Below, one piece after another: positions 1 through 11,873 of a stretch of DNA of 64,000 nucleotides. The position numbers and the translations under genes are program-made. The notes under the pieces were generated by a model. The model saw only the letters and a list, made by a program, of their open reading frames with translations. It made no database searches and was not told the DNA's origin. How positions within the stretch are numbered: position 1 is the first letter of the stretch; every line of letters starts with the position of its first letter. Source of the stretch: Ptiloglossa arizonensis (lineage: Eukaryota > Arthropoda > Insecta > Hymenoptera > Colletidae); assembly GCF_051014685.1 (NCBI RefSeq), contig NC_135058.1:6052811-6116810 (forward strand). Direction: 5' to 3'.

Positions 1-3000
1 TTCGAAAGTCCAACAAAATTCCGATTCGCGGAAATTCTTGGAATTTGACGTCAATTCTAAGAATCCGCGAAATCGTGGCACTTCCTCGAATATCGTATAC
101 TGACACCAAGAGTCCCAAAATCAAACATTTTCTAAAATTTATGCCTGAATTTCAACCTTTGGTATCAGGAAAATACCAAAAATTTCGATTCTTCAAGTAT
201 TAATTAAATATTAAATTGATATATCTCATAGACAATTATTACTTTCCATGTTTTAAAAGTGTAAGAAACATCTCTTTACTTTGAAGTTCGATCAAAATCA
301 ATAGCTATAGGCGAATCAATCATTATTAATGCATAAATACGATGCACATTAATCGCGGAAATGAACAAACATTCACCGAAACCGTTCGCCTTTGCAGATT
401 CGTAATTTCTTCATGTTTATTTATCATATTTATTAACAATCGTCGTGGGACCGTAGATTAAACAATTATTAACAATGTTCTAGTATAAATAATGACTTGA
501 AAGCCATGAGTTTCTGGAAATATTTGTTAGATCGAACAAAGACAATCGAAGTAACCGTGCGATAAAATAAATGAATATTTCTCTACATATCGAAAAAATA
601 GTTTGTATATCTGCATATATATTCCGAACGCTCAGTGACACACATATGTCACACGGCGATGAAGTGAGTTGCCATCTACTGGAGAATAGGTAAACTATAC
701 TTAAGGTGTGAAAACACCTGGCGGAGAAACGCTCAAGTTTGTCGAAGAATTGTTACAATTTCCACAAATAGATAGCGCCACGAGCATAAATTTACCGACA
801 TTAAAGATAAGTAATTCCATTTGTATGGTATACCCTACCGTGCGATAAAATAAATAAATATTTCTGTACAAAGTTTCGTATGTATCATCTTGCGAATAAA
901 TGTAAAGTTAAACAAAATCAGCGTAATGAAATTTCTCTGCATTCTAGCCTTCCTTTATAGGTTTAAAAAAATCTTCGATACCTCGAAATCATGGCTACAC
1001 ATATCGATTATCGACTCACAAGTGTTTATCACGATGATTTTTCTATATAGAAAAGCGATTAAACGAAATTCAGCACGTTTGAGTAAAAAATACAACTTCT
1101 ACGCGTATTGTGCAAATTATCAGTATTAAACGAATGTTAAATGAATGTATCTAATAAACAATTGTTACTTTCCATGCTTTAAAACTTTACGCAACACGTT
1201 TTACTTTGAATCTCGATCTAAATCGATTTCTATAAGTTACTTCATCATTTATAATGCATAAATAAGATGCACATTGTTCGATTAATATTGGGAACATGCA
1301 TAAATGTTAGTAACAATCGCGAAAATCTACAAATATGATCTCCAAGAGACGACAACCTATATAATTACCACGTTACAAATGTTTGGAATTGCGCGTTCCG
1401 AATATATTTGCATGCATACAAACAATAATTCCGATACGTAGAGAAATATTTATTTATTTTATCGCACGGTAGGGAATATCATACAAATGGAATTACTTAT
1501 CTTTAATGTCGGTAAATTTATGCTCGTGGCGCTATCTATTTGTGGAAATTGGAACAATTCTTCGACAAACTTGAGCGTTTCTCCACCAGGTGTTTTCACA
1601 CCTTAAGTGTAGTTTAGCTATTCTCCAGTAGATGGCAACACACTTCATTGCCGTGTGACATATGTGTGTCACTGAGCGTTCGGAATATATATGCAGATAT
1701 ACAAACTATTTTTTCGATATGTAGAGAAATATTCATTTATTTTATCGCACGGTTACTTCGATTGTCTTTGTTCGATCTAACAAATATTTCCAGAAACTCA
1801 TGGCTTTCAAGTCATTATTTATACTAGAACATTGTTAATAATTGTTTAATCTATGGTCACACGACGATTGTTAAGAAGTATGATAAATAAACATCAAGAA
1901 ATTGCGAAATCTGGGAAGGCGAACTGTTGCGGTGAATTGTTGTACATTTCCGCGTTTGTTAATAACATTTACGCATGTTTCCAATATTAATCGAAGAATG
2001 TGTATCCTATTTCTGCATTACAAATGATTAAGTTGCTTATAGAAATTGATTTTGATCGAAAATGAAAGCAAAATATTAGCATTGATATGTTTCTCGATTT
2101 GCGATCAAAATTAATTTCTATAGGCAAATCAATCATTTAAAATGGATAAATAATATGCATTTTGTAACATTAATATTCGCTACTTTTACAGTGTAAATCA
2201 TTAATTAGTTTACGAATGTTAATTTTGGAAAAAAATCGAGAAATATTTGAATGCCAAACTTTTACTTTAATTTTTCGTTCAAATTTAATTTTTATAGGCA
2301 AACCAATCATTTACAATACATAAATAAAATACATACTGTAACATAAATGTTCGAAACGTGCACGATTTCTTGATGTTTATTTATCATAATTATTAACAAT
2401 CGTCGTACTATCGTAGATTAAACGGTCGTAAGTTACACATATCGATTATCGACTCACAGGTGTTCATCACGATGATTTTTCTATCTAGAGCAGCGATTAA
2501 TTGAATTGTGACGCTTTTAAGTAAAAAATACAACTTCTACGCGTATTGTGTAAATTATAAGAATTAAACAAATGTTGAATTGAATCTCGGTCAAAATTAA
2601 TTGCTGTAGGCGAATGAATCATATTTAATCCATAAATAAGATGCATATTGTAAGATAAATGTTCGGAACATGTATAAATGTCAGTAACAATCGCGGAAAT
2701 GAACAAACATTCACCGAAACCGTTCGTCTTCGCAGATTTCGCAATATCTCGATGTTTATTTATCATATTTATTAACAACTGTCGTAGGACCATACATTAG
2801 ACAATTATTAACAATGTCCTAGTATAAATAATGGCTTCAAATATCATTTCGTTGAAATATTCTTTGTTCGCGATGAAATTGTTGTTATTGAGATCAAACC
2901 GACATTGTCAAGGCTGGAAATGTTTATCGATTCACAAACGTCCATCACGATGATTTTTCTCTTTAGAAAAGCGATTAATTGAATTTCGACGCTTTTACAT

Positions 3001-3300
3001 AAAAAATACAGCTTCCACGCGTAATCCGAAAATTATAAGAACGAAACAAATGTTAAATTAATGTATTTAATAAACAATTGTTACTTTCCATGCTTTGAAA
3101 CATTAAGAAACACGTTCATACCCCGAATCTCGGTCAAAATTAATTGCTGTAGGCGAATCAATCATATTTAATGCATAAATAAGATGCATATTGTAAGCTA
3201 AATGTTCGGAAAATGTATAAATGTTAGTAACAATCGCGGAAATGATCAAACATTCACCGAAACCGTTCGCTTTCGAAGATTTCGATTAGATCGAACAAAG
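1..3300. repeat. Diverged tandem repeat cluster
   Basis: No gene was found here. The stretch consists of diverged copies of one AT-rich unit. A 34-base block beginning CGCGGAAATGAACAAACATT recurs near 354, 2692 and 3236. The block TCACGATGATTTTTCT recurs near 1029, 2466 and 2945. Spacing is about 0.48-0.54 kb where copies are adjacent, with indels. The last copy runs to about 3315, where it abuts the TATA-containing sequence. All reading frames are short and interrupted, so no protein is proposed. It could be old satellite-like DNA or a decayed element expanded in tandem. Confidence 0.75.
408..1903. repeat. Large inverted repeat (foldback), arms about 465 bp
   Basis: The left arm (about 408-869) is matched in reverse complement by the right arm (about 1438-1903), with a loop of about 570 bp. 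Matching landmarks include CCGTGCGATAAAATAAAT on the left against ATTTATTTTATCGCACGG on the right, and CATATGTGTCACTGAGCG on the right against its complement near 632-650. The arms differ by scattered substitutions, so the foldback is not brand new. It sits inside the tandem repeat cluster and carries pieces of the same repeat unit. Confidence 0.8.
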
Positions 3301-3335
3301 ACAATGAAAGAAACGGTAAGTCACCTTGGGGAGGG

Positions 3336-3370
3336 TATATAAGGAGCCCCCGGTTGTTTAAAATTTCATT
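3336..3370 (+). promoter_or_regulatory. TATA box plus initiator, candidate core promoter
   Basis: TATATAA at 3336-3342 is followed by TCATT (an insect TCAKT-type initiator) at 3366-3370. That puts the initiator A 31 bases after the first T of the TATA box, the spacing expected of an RNA polymerase II core promoter. The flanks are GC-rich in otherwise AT-rich DNA. The transcript would read into a GC-rich segment with a GGGGGACCCCCC palindrome near 3423-3434 and a hairpin near 3448-3478, then into the tandem elements at 3786-4704. No coding frame follows, so the product would be non-coding or part of a retroelement LTR. Confidence 0.45.
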
Positions 3371-3422
3371 GTTCCTGGAGCCTCCGAGGTGGACGGATCT
3401 CTTCGTTTTAGGTTTACGGAAG

Positions 3423-3485
3423 GGGGACCCCCCACCTTGGTAACCGGTACTGGCCGCCGGTAGGCGGTGGTCAGTACTGGCGACC
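3423..3485. repeat. GC-rich palindrome and hairpin downstream of TATA
   Basis: There is a perfect GGGGGACCCCCC palindrome, then a stem formed by GTACTGGCCGCC and GGCGGTGGTCAGTAC around a four-base loop. Both lie within 120 bases of the predicted start at about 3367, so they would be in the 5' part of any transcript. Function unknown. Confidence 0.5.
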
Positions 3486-3785
3486 ACTCTCTCGATCCTT
3501 TCTTTTTTTTTTAATTGTTTCTTTGTCTAATTCATTTCATTTGTACTCTGATTTTAATTTCTACTTGTTTTGACATGTTTATTTTTTTCCACTAACTAAC
3601 TTCATTTCTATTTTCTATTATGCCATGACTTTAGGTTTCTCTTAGATACATTCTCTTATCTAGATATATCGGAAAACGAAGAACGAAGAACGAAGAGGAC
3701 TGATGTATTGCATCATCCGCCGGACTGTTAATTCTATGTACAGACTAAGTTAGTTTTAAGGCCACCATGTACGAATATCTGTGAT

Positions 3786-4229
3786 CTGCCGAGCAATTAT
3801 CCAATCTTTAGCTTCGTTTTGCTCGCTTGCTCGTCACTCAGTCCGGCCACCTCTGCTTGTTGCATAAGCAAGTGACCGGCCGTGGAGGTGGACCGAACGC
3901 TCGATCGCCGTCTCTTCTGGTGGGTCCGCTTTGAGAGAGAATATGCTGCGAACACAGGGGCAGGTGTTCGCACCGGTCCCTGTGGAAGCCCTTGTGCCAC
4001 AAGACCCTCTCTTCGTCATCCTCCGTGGGTCAGGTCCACGCTCTGCGTGGCTCCTGACGCGGAGTTGGGAGAAACGGGGCACTCTATATGAGTGGACGGC
4101 GTCGCGCATTTCCTTGAGAATCTGGCCCACTGAGAGGAAACGGGACCGACCTAGTAGGAACAACTCTACGGTTCGCGTCGCGTATTTCCCAATTTTGCTT
4201 AATTTTTCCATAATGTAATTGCTCGGCAG
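3786..4229. mobile_element. Element copy A with 14-bp perfect inverted ends
   Basis: The segment is bounded by CTGCCGAGCAATTA (3786-3799) and TAATTGCTCGGCAG (4216-4229), exact reverse complements. The 444-bp interior is more GC-rich than its surroundings and has no convincing ORF. A second, diverged copy follows at 4307-4704. Homology between the two units extends beyond the inverted ends (AGTTAGTTTTAAGG precedes both), so the pair looks like a tandem duplication of a larger unit rather than two independent insertions. It may be a MITE-like non-autonomous DNA element or a structured non-coding repeat. Confidence 0.6.
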
Positions 4230-4306
4230 AATTAAACGAAGATATCGAAGGAACATTGTTTCCTTCTATCTCTTCAGTTAGGATCAGTTAGTTTTAAGGG
4301 TGTGAT

Positions 4307-4704
4307 CTGCCAAGCAATTATCCAATTTTTAGTTTCTTTTTGCTCGCTCTCGTTCCTCGGTCCGGTCACCACTGCTTCTTGTACAAGCAAGTGGCCGGCC
4401 GTGTAAGTAGTCCGAACGGTCTATCGCCGTCTCTTCCGATGTGTCCGCTTCCAGAGGGGGCATGTTGCGAGCACAGGAGCAGGCATTTTTGTCGGTCCCT
4501 GCGAAAGCCTCCAGAATAAGACCCTCTCGTCGTAAAGATGGAGAAACGGGGCACTCCTCTAGGGGAGTGGTAGGCGTCGTTCGTTTTCTCTGTAATCGGA
4601 ACCACGGAGGGGAAACGGGATAGACCTAGTAGGACCAACTGCACGGTTCGTGTCGCGTCTTTCCCAATTTTGCCTCATTTTTCCATAATGTAATTGCTCG
4701 GCAG
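4307..4704. mobile_element. Element copy B with inverted ends
   Basis: This is the diverged partner of copy A. The left end CTGCCAAGCAATTA differs by one base from that of copy A, and the right end TAATTGCTCGGCAG is identical. Internal landmarks are shared, such as AAGCAAGTGGCCGGCCGTG and GTAGGA near the right end. At 398 bp it is 46 bp shorter than copy A. A short third partial copy of the downstream flank (GGAACTTTGATTCC) lies near 4783-4817. Confidence 0.6.
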
Positions 4705-5592
4705 AACTAAACGAGGAGATCGAAGGAACATTGATTCCTTCTATCTCTGGAGTTTAGTAATTTCGTTTGTACCGCGTATCGAGGGAGATCGATGGAACTT
4801 TGATTCCATCTATCTCTCTCCGGGTCTCCACTCGCAGCAACCTCCACGTGGTGAGACCTGGTAATCGGTATTACTCACGACGAACAATAATTACTCGTCG
4901 TGGGTAGTATCGAGCTAATTGGCTGCGAATTTAGAATATTATTGGTAACTACTGGTAAACATTCAGATCGAAACTTCTCTAATCTCTTTCTTCCGAGTAA
5001 TTTGTTGTAATAAAAGAAAAATGTTCCACTGTGTACTCGGTTCCCGCACAAAGTTTCGTTCAGATCTTCCGTTTTCGCTAGGTAAATCAAAATTTTAATC
5101 ATTTCTGATTAACTGCCGGAATTTTAGTTTCATTTCTTATCGTTTATAGGGTTAGTATCTTTTTTTATCTTTAATCGATAACATTGATTAAACCTGAACC
5201 TCACCTCATAACCCTTATTTTTTCTCCGATATTGATATTTTAGTTCATTCGGTATCAACTCCTTTAAAATAAAATCGAACGCGGTAGCGTTTACTGACGC
5301 GATCGGTCAACTCGTGTAAATATGAAGTTTATTAAGTTATACCGTGACTAGATTGCTTTTAAAGTATGTTTCAAATATTGTCCGTAGATGGCAGCAGTAT
5401 GCAATACAAAGGTGTTTTCCTTTTCAATTTTGGGTCGTATGAGAATTTTATTGTTATTTTCTTAGAAATTGTCTGTTGATAACTGTCAAAAATAGACAGC
5501 TTCATGCGACAAAGTGGTAACATTTTAGTTTTCTATTTAGTTTGCTGCAAATCGTTGTTACCAGTATTATTTAAGTTGCTATTTCTACGAGG
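4705..5592. other. Intergenic stretch upstream of SNRNP35
   Basis: This holds the partial third repeat flank near 4783-4817 and small palindromes near 4837-4910 (for example ACTCACGACGA against TCGTCGTGGGT). AT-rich sequence follows to the SNRNP35 start codon. No gene seen. The SNRNP35 promoter must lie in the last few hundred bases, but no TATA box is evident. Confidence 0.5.
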
Positions 5593-6497
5593 ATGGAGAG
5601 TAAACAGCGTCTTGTACTAAAAACAAAAGTAATGTGTAATTTTAAAATCATTCAGAAACATAAAGTGTTCATTACTTTTTAAATTATTACTTTCTTTACA
5701 ATAACATTGTAACATGATTAAGCTTTTTTTTTAATTTTGAAGGTTATATTTTAGGATTTTTTCTGAGAATTGTCTTAAAATGTATTGTAACGAAGTCGAA
5801 TATACATTTGATTTTTAGATAGATACGTTACAGAAGTGGAGTCCATATGCCAAGAAGTACGATCCTTTAAAATCTGGTAGTATCGATGGCACCGATACAG
5901 AACCACACGATAAAGCTGTTAGTCGTGCAATGCAAGCACATTATGAACCACCACATGGGTTAAAATCAAAACCGGAAAGAACATTGTTTGTAGCTAGATT
6001 TGGTCCAAAAATTTCAAAATACGATTTAAAGGAGGTATACTTCTATTGTCTCTATAATGTTAATGCTAGTATACACATTTTTAGTAATAATAAATTCAGT
6101 TTTTCTCTAGGTATGGAGATGTCCTATCTGCGAAAGTAATAGTTGATGTTGTGACTGGCCTCTCTGAAGGTTATGGATTCGTAGAAATGAGAAGCGAAGA
6201 TGAAGCTAGAAGGGCAGTTAGACGCTGCATGGATACAACGCTAAAGGGTTACAAAATCTTTGTCGATCATGAGTGTGGTCGTACCATGAAAGGCTGGAAG
6301 CCGAGGAGGCTTGGTAAATTTATTTAATTCTGTGTCAAATGCAGGCAGACTGAACACTTATAATGTTTACAATTTGGTTTTATTGTTTAGGTGGTGGTTT
6401 TGGTGGCAAGAAAGAATCTGGCCAGTTAAGATTTGGTGGAAGCGATAGACCTTTTAAGAAACCAATTGTACCTAATATTATAAGACCCCATAATTGA
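5593..6497 (+). CDS. SNRNP35: U11/U12 small nuclear ribonucleoprotein 35 kDa protein, four exons
   Basis: Exons are 5593-5628, 5819-6034, 6100-6313 and 6391-6497, giving 190 aa. The protein is a component of the U11/U12 di-snRNP of the minor (U12-type) spliceosome and acts in the nucleus. Family hallmarks are visible. The [13 protein letters not shown] block at about residues 26-38 is followed by PHDKAV. An RRM follows with RNP2 LFVARF (about 68-73) and RNP1 GYGFVEM (about 108-114). The C-terminal [17 protein letters not shown] block precedes DRPFKKP. It lacks the long charged RE/RS tail of the human protein (246 aa). Introns are only 190, 65 and 77 nt. For intron 2, the acceptor at 6098-6099 preserves FFSRYGD; a closer AG at 6109-6110 would shift the frame. 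The short first coding exon ([12 protein letters not shown]) is inferred from the donor GTAATG at 5629 and is the least certain part. Confidence 0.93.
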
Positions 6498-6556
6498 TAT
6501 AATTTTGTAATTAAAGAGTTTAATTTTAAGTTAGTTGAATTGCATCTATATTGTAT

Positions 6557-6562
6557 AATAAA
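6557..6562 (+). terminator. SNRNP35 polyadenylation signal AATAAA
   Basis: A canonical AATAAA lies 60 bases after the SNRNP35 stop codon, implying a very short 3' UTR. Confidence 0.7.
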
Positions 6563-7923
6563 TAATTATTAAAACAATATACTTTGCGTGACAATATTAT
6601 TTTGTTACATCTAAACCTGTAAACTGTTAAGATTTTGACTTTGGTCCAATACAAACATTCAAGACTCGTATTTCTCTTGTGTCCTCTAAGCACATTAGGA
6701 ACAACTGCACATGATGAAATAGAGCACTATTATCGAACTTTTGTTTCGTACTTAAAATAATTGTAGTGCAAGATAATACTTTTCTCGTTAAATTATAAGT
6801 ATTGTACATTTTTAAAAGTTAATCGAAATATGTATTAAGTTTCTATATTTAACTATTACTTCATCGAATTGAACAAAGCTGTTAGAAATATTTCAAAGTA
6901 TTTAATTTCTATCGTTCAATCTATGTTTTATTTAAATTCTCTCGGTACGCAACCTTTTATCAATCTGTCTCTGACGTTAGTCGAAAAAACTGTTTTCTAG
7001 CTTTACGTACATTCCAATCGGTGCCAAATTCTCTTAGTGAATTATTTTCTTATCTGCGTTTTCTAAAACGACGAGATATATTAAAAAAAAAAAATGATTG
7101 TTTAAAATATATCACAAACAAAGTTAAAAATACTTTCAATTATATATACATACTCCGAATAAGCAGGCAATGTTGACGGAAAGAGGATTTAGATAAAAAA
7201 GTCAAACAATGTGTATTTGCTTTCAATATATTACTCAAACTAAAAAATATTAAATAAAATGTCTGTCGTCTTTGTGTAAGTAAAAAACGTTACGAATGTT
7301 TCAAAAGTTCGATGAAATCTCAGATATCGTATAAAAGTACAACACAATTGTATCATTTACGGAAGAACTCGTTAATTCGATCACAGGGAGCTATTTTAAG
7401 ATGTTCAAAATCGCAGCTATTTCTGCGCAACCAGAAGCTCGGTGAACTATCTAACTCGTTTTACTCGAATTTAATTCACTTATTAGCGGCTTCGTTAATA
7501 ACTTTTAGAGAGGGTAATAGCGGTACATGGTGGAATAGAATAACCGGCTTAATTTCATTAAATACGTTCCAGCTCTGTTTGAATGAAAATCTCTTTAGTG
7601 CGTATAAAATGCATTATCACATTTTCCGATTATTCTATTCGTACGTAACATCGTTCGACTTCTACTTCGAGCCAATTCGTACGGGATTATCGGAAATTGG
7701 ATAATAAAATTTCCTACGGGTAGTAGGTGTGTGGAGCTTAAATTACGTGGGTGTAAAAAGATAACGTTCATAACGTGTCTCGAGAAGAGCAATTAATCTG
7801 CGATCACGCGGGAGCAAGTAAGCCAAGGAGGCGAGCTTTCTGGCGCGGTGTGAGCAGACGTCGTCAGCGTCGTGGAACTTTATACCCGAGCGTCGCGGCG
7901 CCCTCTCCCCGGCGCGGCCCCCT
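6563..7923. other. Intergenic region between SNRNP35 and the troponin T promoter
   Basis: AT-rich to about 7740, then CpG-rich from about 7800. A MEF2-type match CTATATTTAA is at 6843-6852, but such matches are common by chance in AT-rich DNA. A 130-codon open frame at 7312-7704 has no recognisable features and is not called as a gene. Confidence 0.5.
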
Positions 7924-7999
7924 CCATATAAGGAGCCGCCTCGTGGTTCGACGTCGGCCACGCGGCCGAAGTTTGAGCTTCCAGGCTGCCTCTGATAAG
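7924..7999 (+). promoter_or_regulatory. Candidate troponin T promoter: combined CArG/TATA box and short leader exon
   Basis: CCATATAAGG at 7924-7933 is a perfect CC(A/T)6GG CArG box that also supplies a TATA box. It lies in the first CpG-rich patch upstream of troponin T on the same strand. A possible donor, GATAAG then GTAGCC, occurs at 7999/8000, so a short non-coding first exon of about 40-45 nt would fit. In Drosophila the upheld gene has a non-coding first exon and a long regulatory intron 1, which is the model used here. No good initiator is visible and the donor is only fair. Alternative start sites in the CpG-rich band at 12440-15370 are possible. Confidence 0.4.
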
Positions 8000-9759
8000 G
8001 TAGCCTCCTTCCACTGCGTCTCTCGGCCCCCCTCGTCTTAGCCAAGGTCTCTCAGAGGGCCAACCCACATTCGTTTATCGCGGCTCCTATTTCGTTGGCT
8101 CGGCCGCTGCTCCCGTTTTCAAAACACAACGCCCGCCCGTCGTGCTTTTTTTATTCACGGACACAGCTGCCGTGTACCAAGCTCTTAACTCGGGGACCAC
8201 TCAGCACAATTGCACAGGGATTTCCCTCGGTTCACTGATATTTGCAACTTCGTTCCTTCTTGGGGAACAATTTCACCAATTTCCCCTTCTCGAGGGGGAA
8301 CACCAATTTTTCGATTAGATGAAGAAAAAGAAACGATACTTCTACCGCGAGATTTTAACATTTTCGTTACGTAAATTGAACAATGGTTACGAACGATTTT
8401 CTTACGAAAATACACTTGTTTAAAAGTTTTTGATGTAATACGTACGAAACGTTTGTATCAGTGTTCCGTATCGTTAGAAAAAAATGTTCAAATATTGGCT
8501 CGAATATTGTCCTTTAGTTTGCGTTAGCTTTTTAGTTCATTTTCGGTTTGATTTCGTTTTTTCTTCGATTAATACTACCAATTATAATGTTTACATTGCT
8601 AGTTGTCGTAAGAATAGTTTATCGAGCATAACGAACTTCCTCGAGCGAGTATCATCGTAGAAATCAGTATCTTCGGGTCTCGTGTTGTCATTGCTAGAAA
8701 ATAAATGTATTTAGTGCCCTGTCCACGTAGCCGGGTGGGCGGTAAGCTTTGCGGCGCACTTAAATGCGAGATGGCTACGAGACAGATATAATGTAGCTGT
8801 ATCAGCATCAAAAATAACTTACTCCATGGAAAAATTTACCCATCGCCGACCGCTTTCGTTTTTGCATAACGTTTTTTAAGCGCGAAACGAAATACGAAAA
8901 CAGTGTTTCTTCGAATTTGCTTACGGATAACAAGAATCAAGTTATGGGGCTGCGGAAACGAGTCTAACATCGTTTCACGTGTACTATAATTTATTTACTC
9001 CTGTTTTGCATTCTTATTACGCCATTTCGATTAATTATAATCGTACTTGAAAAGTAAAAGGGAGGTTCAACTTGGCGGTTATCGAGGTTAGCGACAAATA
9101 ACAGCAAAAAGAAAAAAGTAATCGCAAAAAAAGGTCGGAACGAAGCAACGCGACATTAAAAATGATAAATTTAGTAATAATAAAAATAGTAATAGTGGAA
9201 CAATTGCAAGTAATTACGGTGAAACGGAGGAAACATATTACCGATGAGACTAAATTGGATTAAATTAGAGTAATGTATTTCTTATCAAGCTGACGTTACT
9301 TTTTATGACGAGATTTTATTGCAAACGCACGACATGTCGGGGATTCCATCTTTACGGTCTACTCGAGAGAGATCCGAGCTCTTATCGCAGATAAGGCGGG
9401 CGGATATTTCACGAAGCTTTTTCCAGAGCATACTGCACCCTTTTAAGACGGACGAGGGTATATTTCCGAAAATGAAAAGCAAGAGGTCCGAGACGGTAGG
9501 AATTTAATGTTTTCGGGTTTCACGTTAACCACCCATCCATCGAACGAAACACGTGAAATGTTTCTTAATTCGCTGCAACTTCCGGCTCTCGTTCCTCAAC
9601 GTGACCACAATTACTAGCTTCGAGATTTTCCACCGAGCCATTAAAAATACACTTCCATTTTCTCCATTTCCTTGACGGTAGTGAACGCACGCCGGAAAGG
9701 AAGTAAAAAGGAAATGTGAAAAGGCTTTGCGAGTAGCTGGCACACTTTCGAATAAACTG

Positions 9760-9769
9760 CTATTTTTAA
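9760..9769. promoter_or_regulatory. MEF2-type site CTATTTTTAA
   Basis: This matches YTA(A/T)4TAR exactly and lies about 1.8 kb downstream of the candidate promoter in presumed intron 1. Drosophila upheld is driven by MEF2-bound enhancers in equivalent positions. A single match in AT-rich DNA is weak evidence. Confidence 0.2.
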
Positions 9770-10889
9770 ATAGTTAAAATTACGCTCGTACTCTAAATTG
9801 CAAGAATTAAAGGTCTTGTCATCTAGTAGCGGAACTTAACACCAAACGGTCGTAAATTTCACATTTTACGTTAGTTTTCTGTTCGGTCGAATAGCGGTAT
9901 CCACTTTTCCCGCACGAACTCGAGAAATAATAACTATTTCGCGAAATAGAAAATCTTTATCGAGATCCTTGTGAAATTCATTTTACGTACTCGGCCAGTT
10001 GGAATTAGAAATCGTCCAAGTAAACGTAAAAACATTTGTTTAATTCGTGGAGAATATACCTACATTGCGTACAAAATGATCGTGGAAATAACGTTTCTAA
10101 AATGTCGACGCATTGACTTTCGAGCAATCTTAACTCGAGTACGGAATTACACAAGATTTAGCGAACTCGGGGAAGATCCAGTTAGACAATATTGGTCTAA
10201 CTAGACCAATTAACTCCTAACAACGAAAGTTACTGAAACTAATTGAACCGTTAAAGAAGCTACTGAAGATTCATGAGCTATCCACTGCATATTTCTTAGC
10301 TGCTACACGTATAAGATACGGAATAACTTTGTAGGCGGTTACGGATTCAGATTCTAAATACTATAGTTTCTCGAAGTCGCAAATAGTTGAAGACACTTAA
10401 CCAAGGGAGACGATCCATCGGGAAGAGAAACTTCCCGAGTCTCTGTTAGTAGAGACAAACGAGAAAAACAATTAGATACCAAAGAATTTTATTTTGAACA
10501 AAAATGACTCGAAATACAAAGTAGAAAATAATATTTGAAGTACCTCGCAGTTTGGATTAATCAGTGGATTTTTATTCCATAGTCGATTTACGAAAAGTAT
10601 TCTGAAATTTAAAACGAATTCATTATTATCAAATCACATTTTATTCAATCTACGTTCTACGTAAGATAATTGCGAGCTTTTAACACAGAAAGCATCAGAA
10701 ATCATTTTCGGTATTATCAAAGGTATTACCAAATTTAAAATAAAGTAAAGGTATTTATCCAAGAATAGTAGGTATCGTATTTAAAATATTTACAATACAT
10801 TCATCCGCGTTACCATAGGTATTTCGAACTCATAACGTATAGATGCGAGAGAAACCGATAGTTCCTATCGAATCCATAGTATTTGAGTG

Positions 10890-11115
10890 CGCGCGTGTGT
10901 ATATGCAGGGTGGGCTAAAAAAAACCCGGTACGATCGAAAGTGGGGTGATTCTCTGCCTCGAAATAAATCGAAACGATAAAATTAAATTTTGCCCGTATG
11001 AAGCTTCGTTTTCGAGAAACATAACTTCGAAGCACGGTTCGGGCACACGTGCATTTGCCCGAAACTCGGTGCAACGGAGTTAGCAGCAGTGGCATTGCTG
11101 TCGTATTGGGAACAT
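10890..11115. mobile_element. Probable dispersed repeat or element fragment
   Basis: The stretch starting CAGGGTGGGCTAAAAAAAAC and containing CGTTTTCGAGAAACATAA resembles the ends and interiors of small insect DNA elements. No second terminus or target duplication was identified, so the class is unknown. Confidence 0.25.
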
Positions 11116-11873
11116 GTGGTGGCAGTGCAAGAAGCATCTGCGTACTGTCGATTACAGCATCTTGTCATGTGGTTTGCGCGATAGAAACTGATCGTTTAAA
11201 TACACGTAGCACGTATATACGAAGTAAACAAGTCGTAATACTGCATCGACCGCAAGAAAAATTCTAATCGTAATACGAAACAAAATTTTTATATCGAATT
11301 TCAGTAAGGACGAAAGAAATTCTTAAACAGATCGTGTTTAATTACAATCTACTGGATCTTGGGTGGGACTTCCATACTCACACCCATCTCATCTTCTTCT
11401 CTATCCGTATACACGCATTCCTTTCCCAATCCTGATCTTTCAGCTTCTCAATCGCGTTACTTTCTTATACTTTATACATTCCTCGTTTCATTTTACGTAC
11501 TATTTATTCTGTTTTCTCAAGCAAGATATTATTGTCACTGTTATATTAGTTTATATTATATAGACATGCATGGTTTTGAGGTCGTGGTTGATAACAATAT
11601 ATCTCGTCAATTCTGCATAATTCTCGGTACAGTTCACTCGCTCTTCCTTTACGTACACCTTTAAATATGCGCCAAAGACGTCGAATGAAAAAAATGAAAC
11701 AAAGATGGTACAACCTCACGAACGAAATATTACGAAAAAAGAATCAAATTAATTTCAAATTTTCTATCGAATATTATCGGTAGGAACTCGCAGTCTGCAA
11801 GAAGCAAATATAACGCACATTATCGGTGTACTTTCTTTTCGAAAGACTCGAAATTCGACATTTTTTCTTACCT

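Noticed and set aside
3834..4256. 140-codon minus-strand frame in the tandem element
   Set aside because: It does not persist in copy B and spans the inverted ends; no family features.
7312..7704. 130-codon open frame upstream of the troponin T promoter
   Set aside because: No recognisable domain, AT-driven composition, no promoter or polyadenylation signal seen. An open frame of this length is plausible by chance in 64 kb.
7879..7884. TATAAA on the minus strand close to the candidate troponin T promoter
   Set aside because: No gene follows on the minus strand before SNRNP35, so a divergent promoter is not supported.
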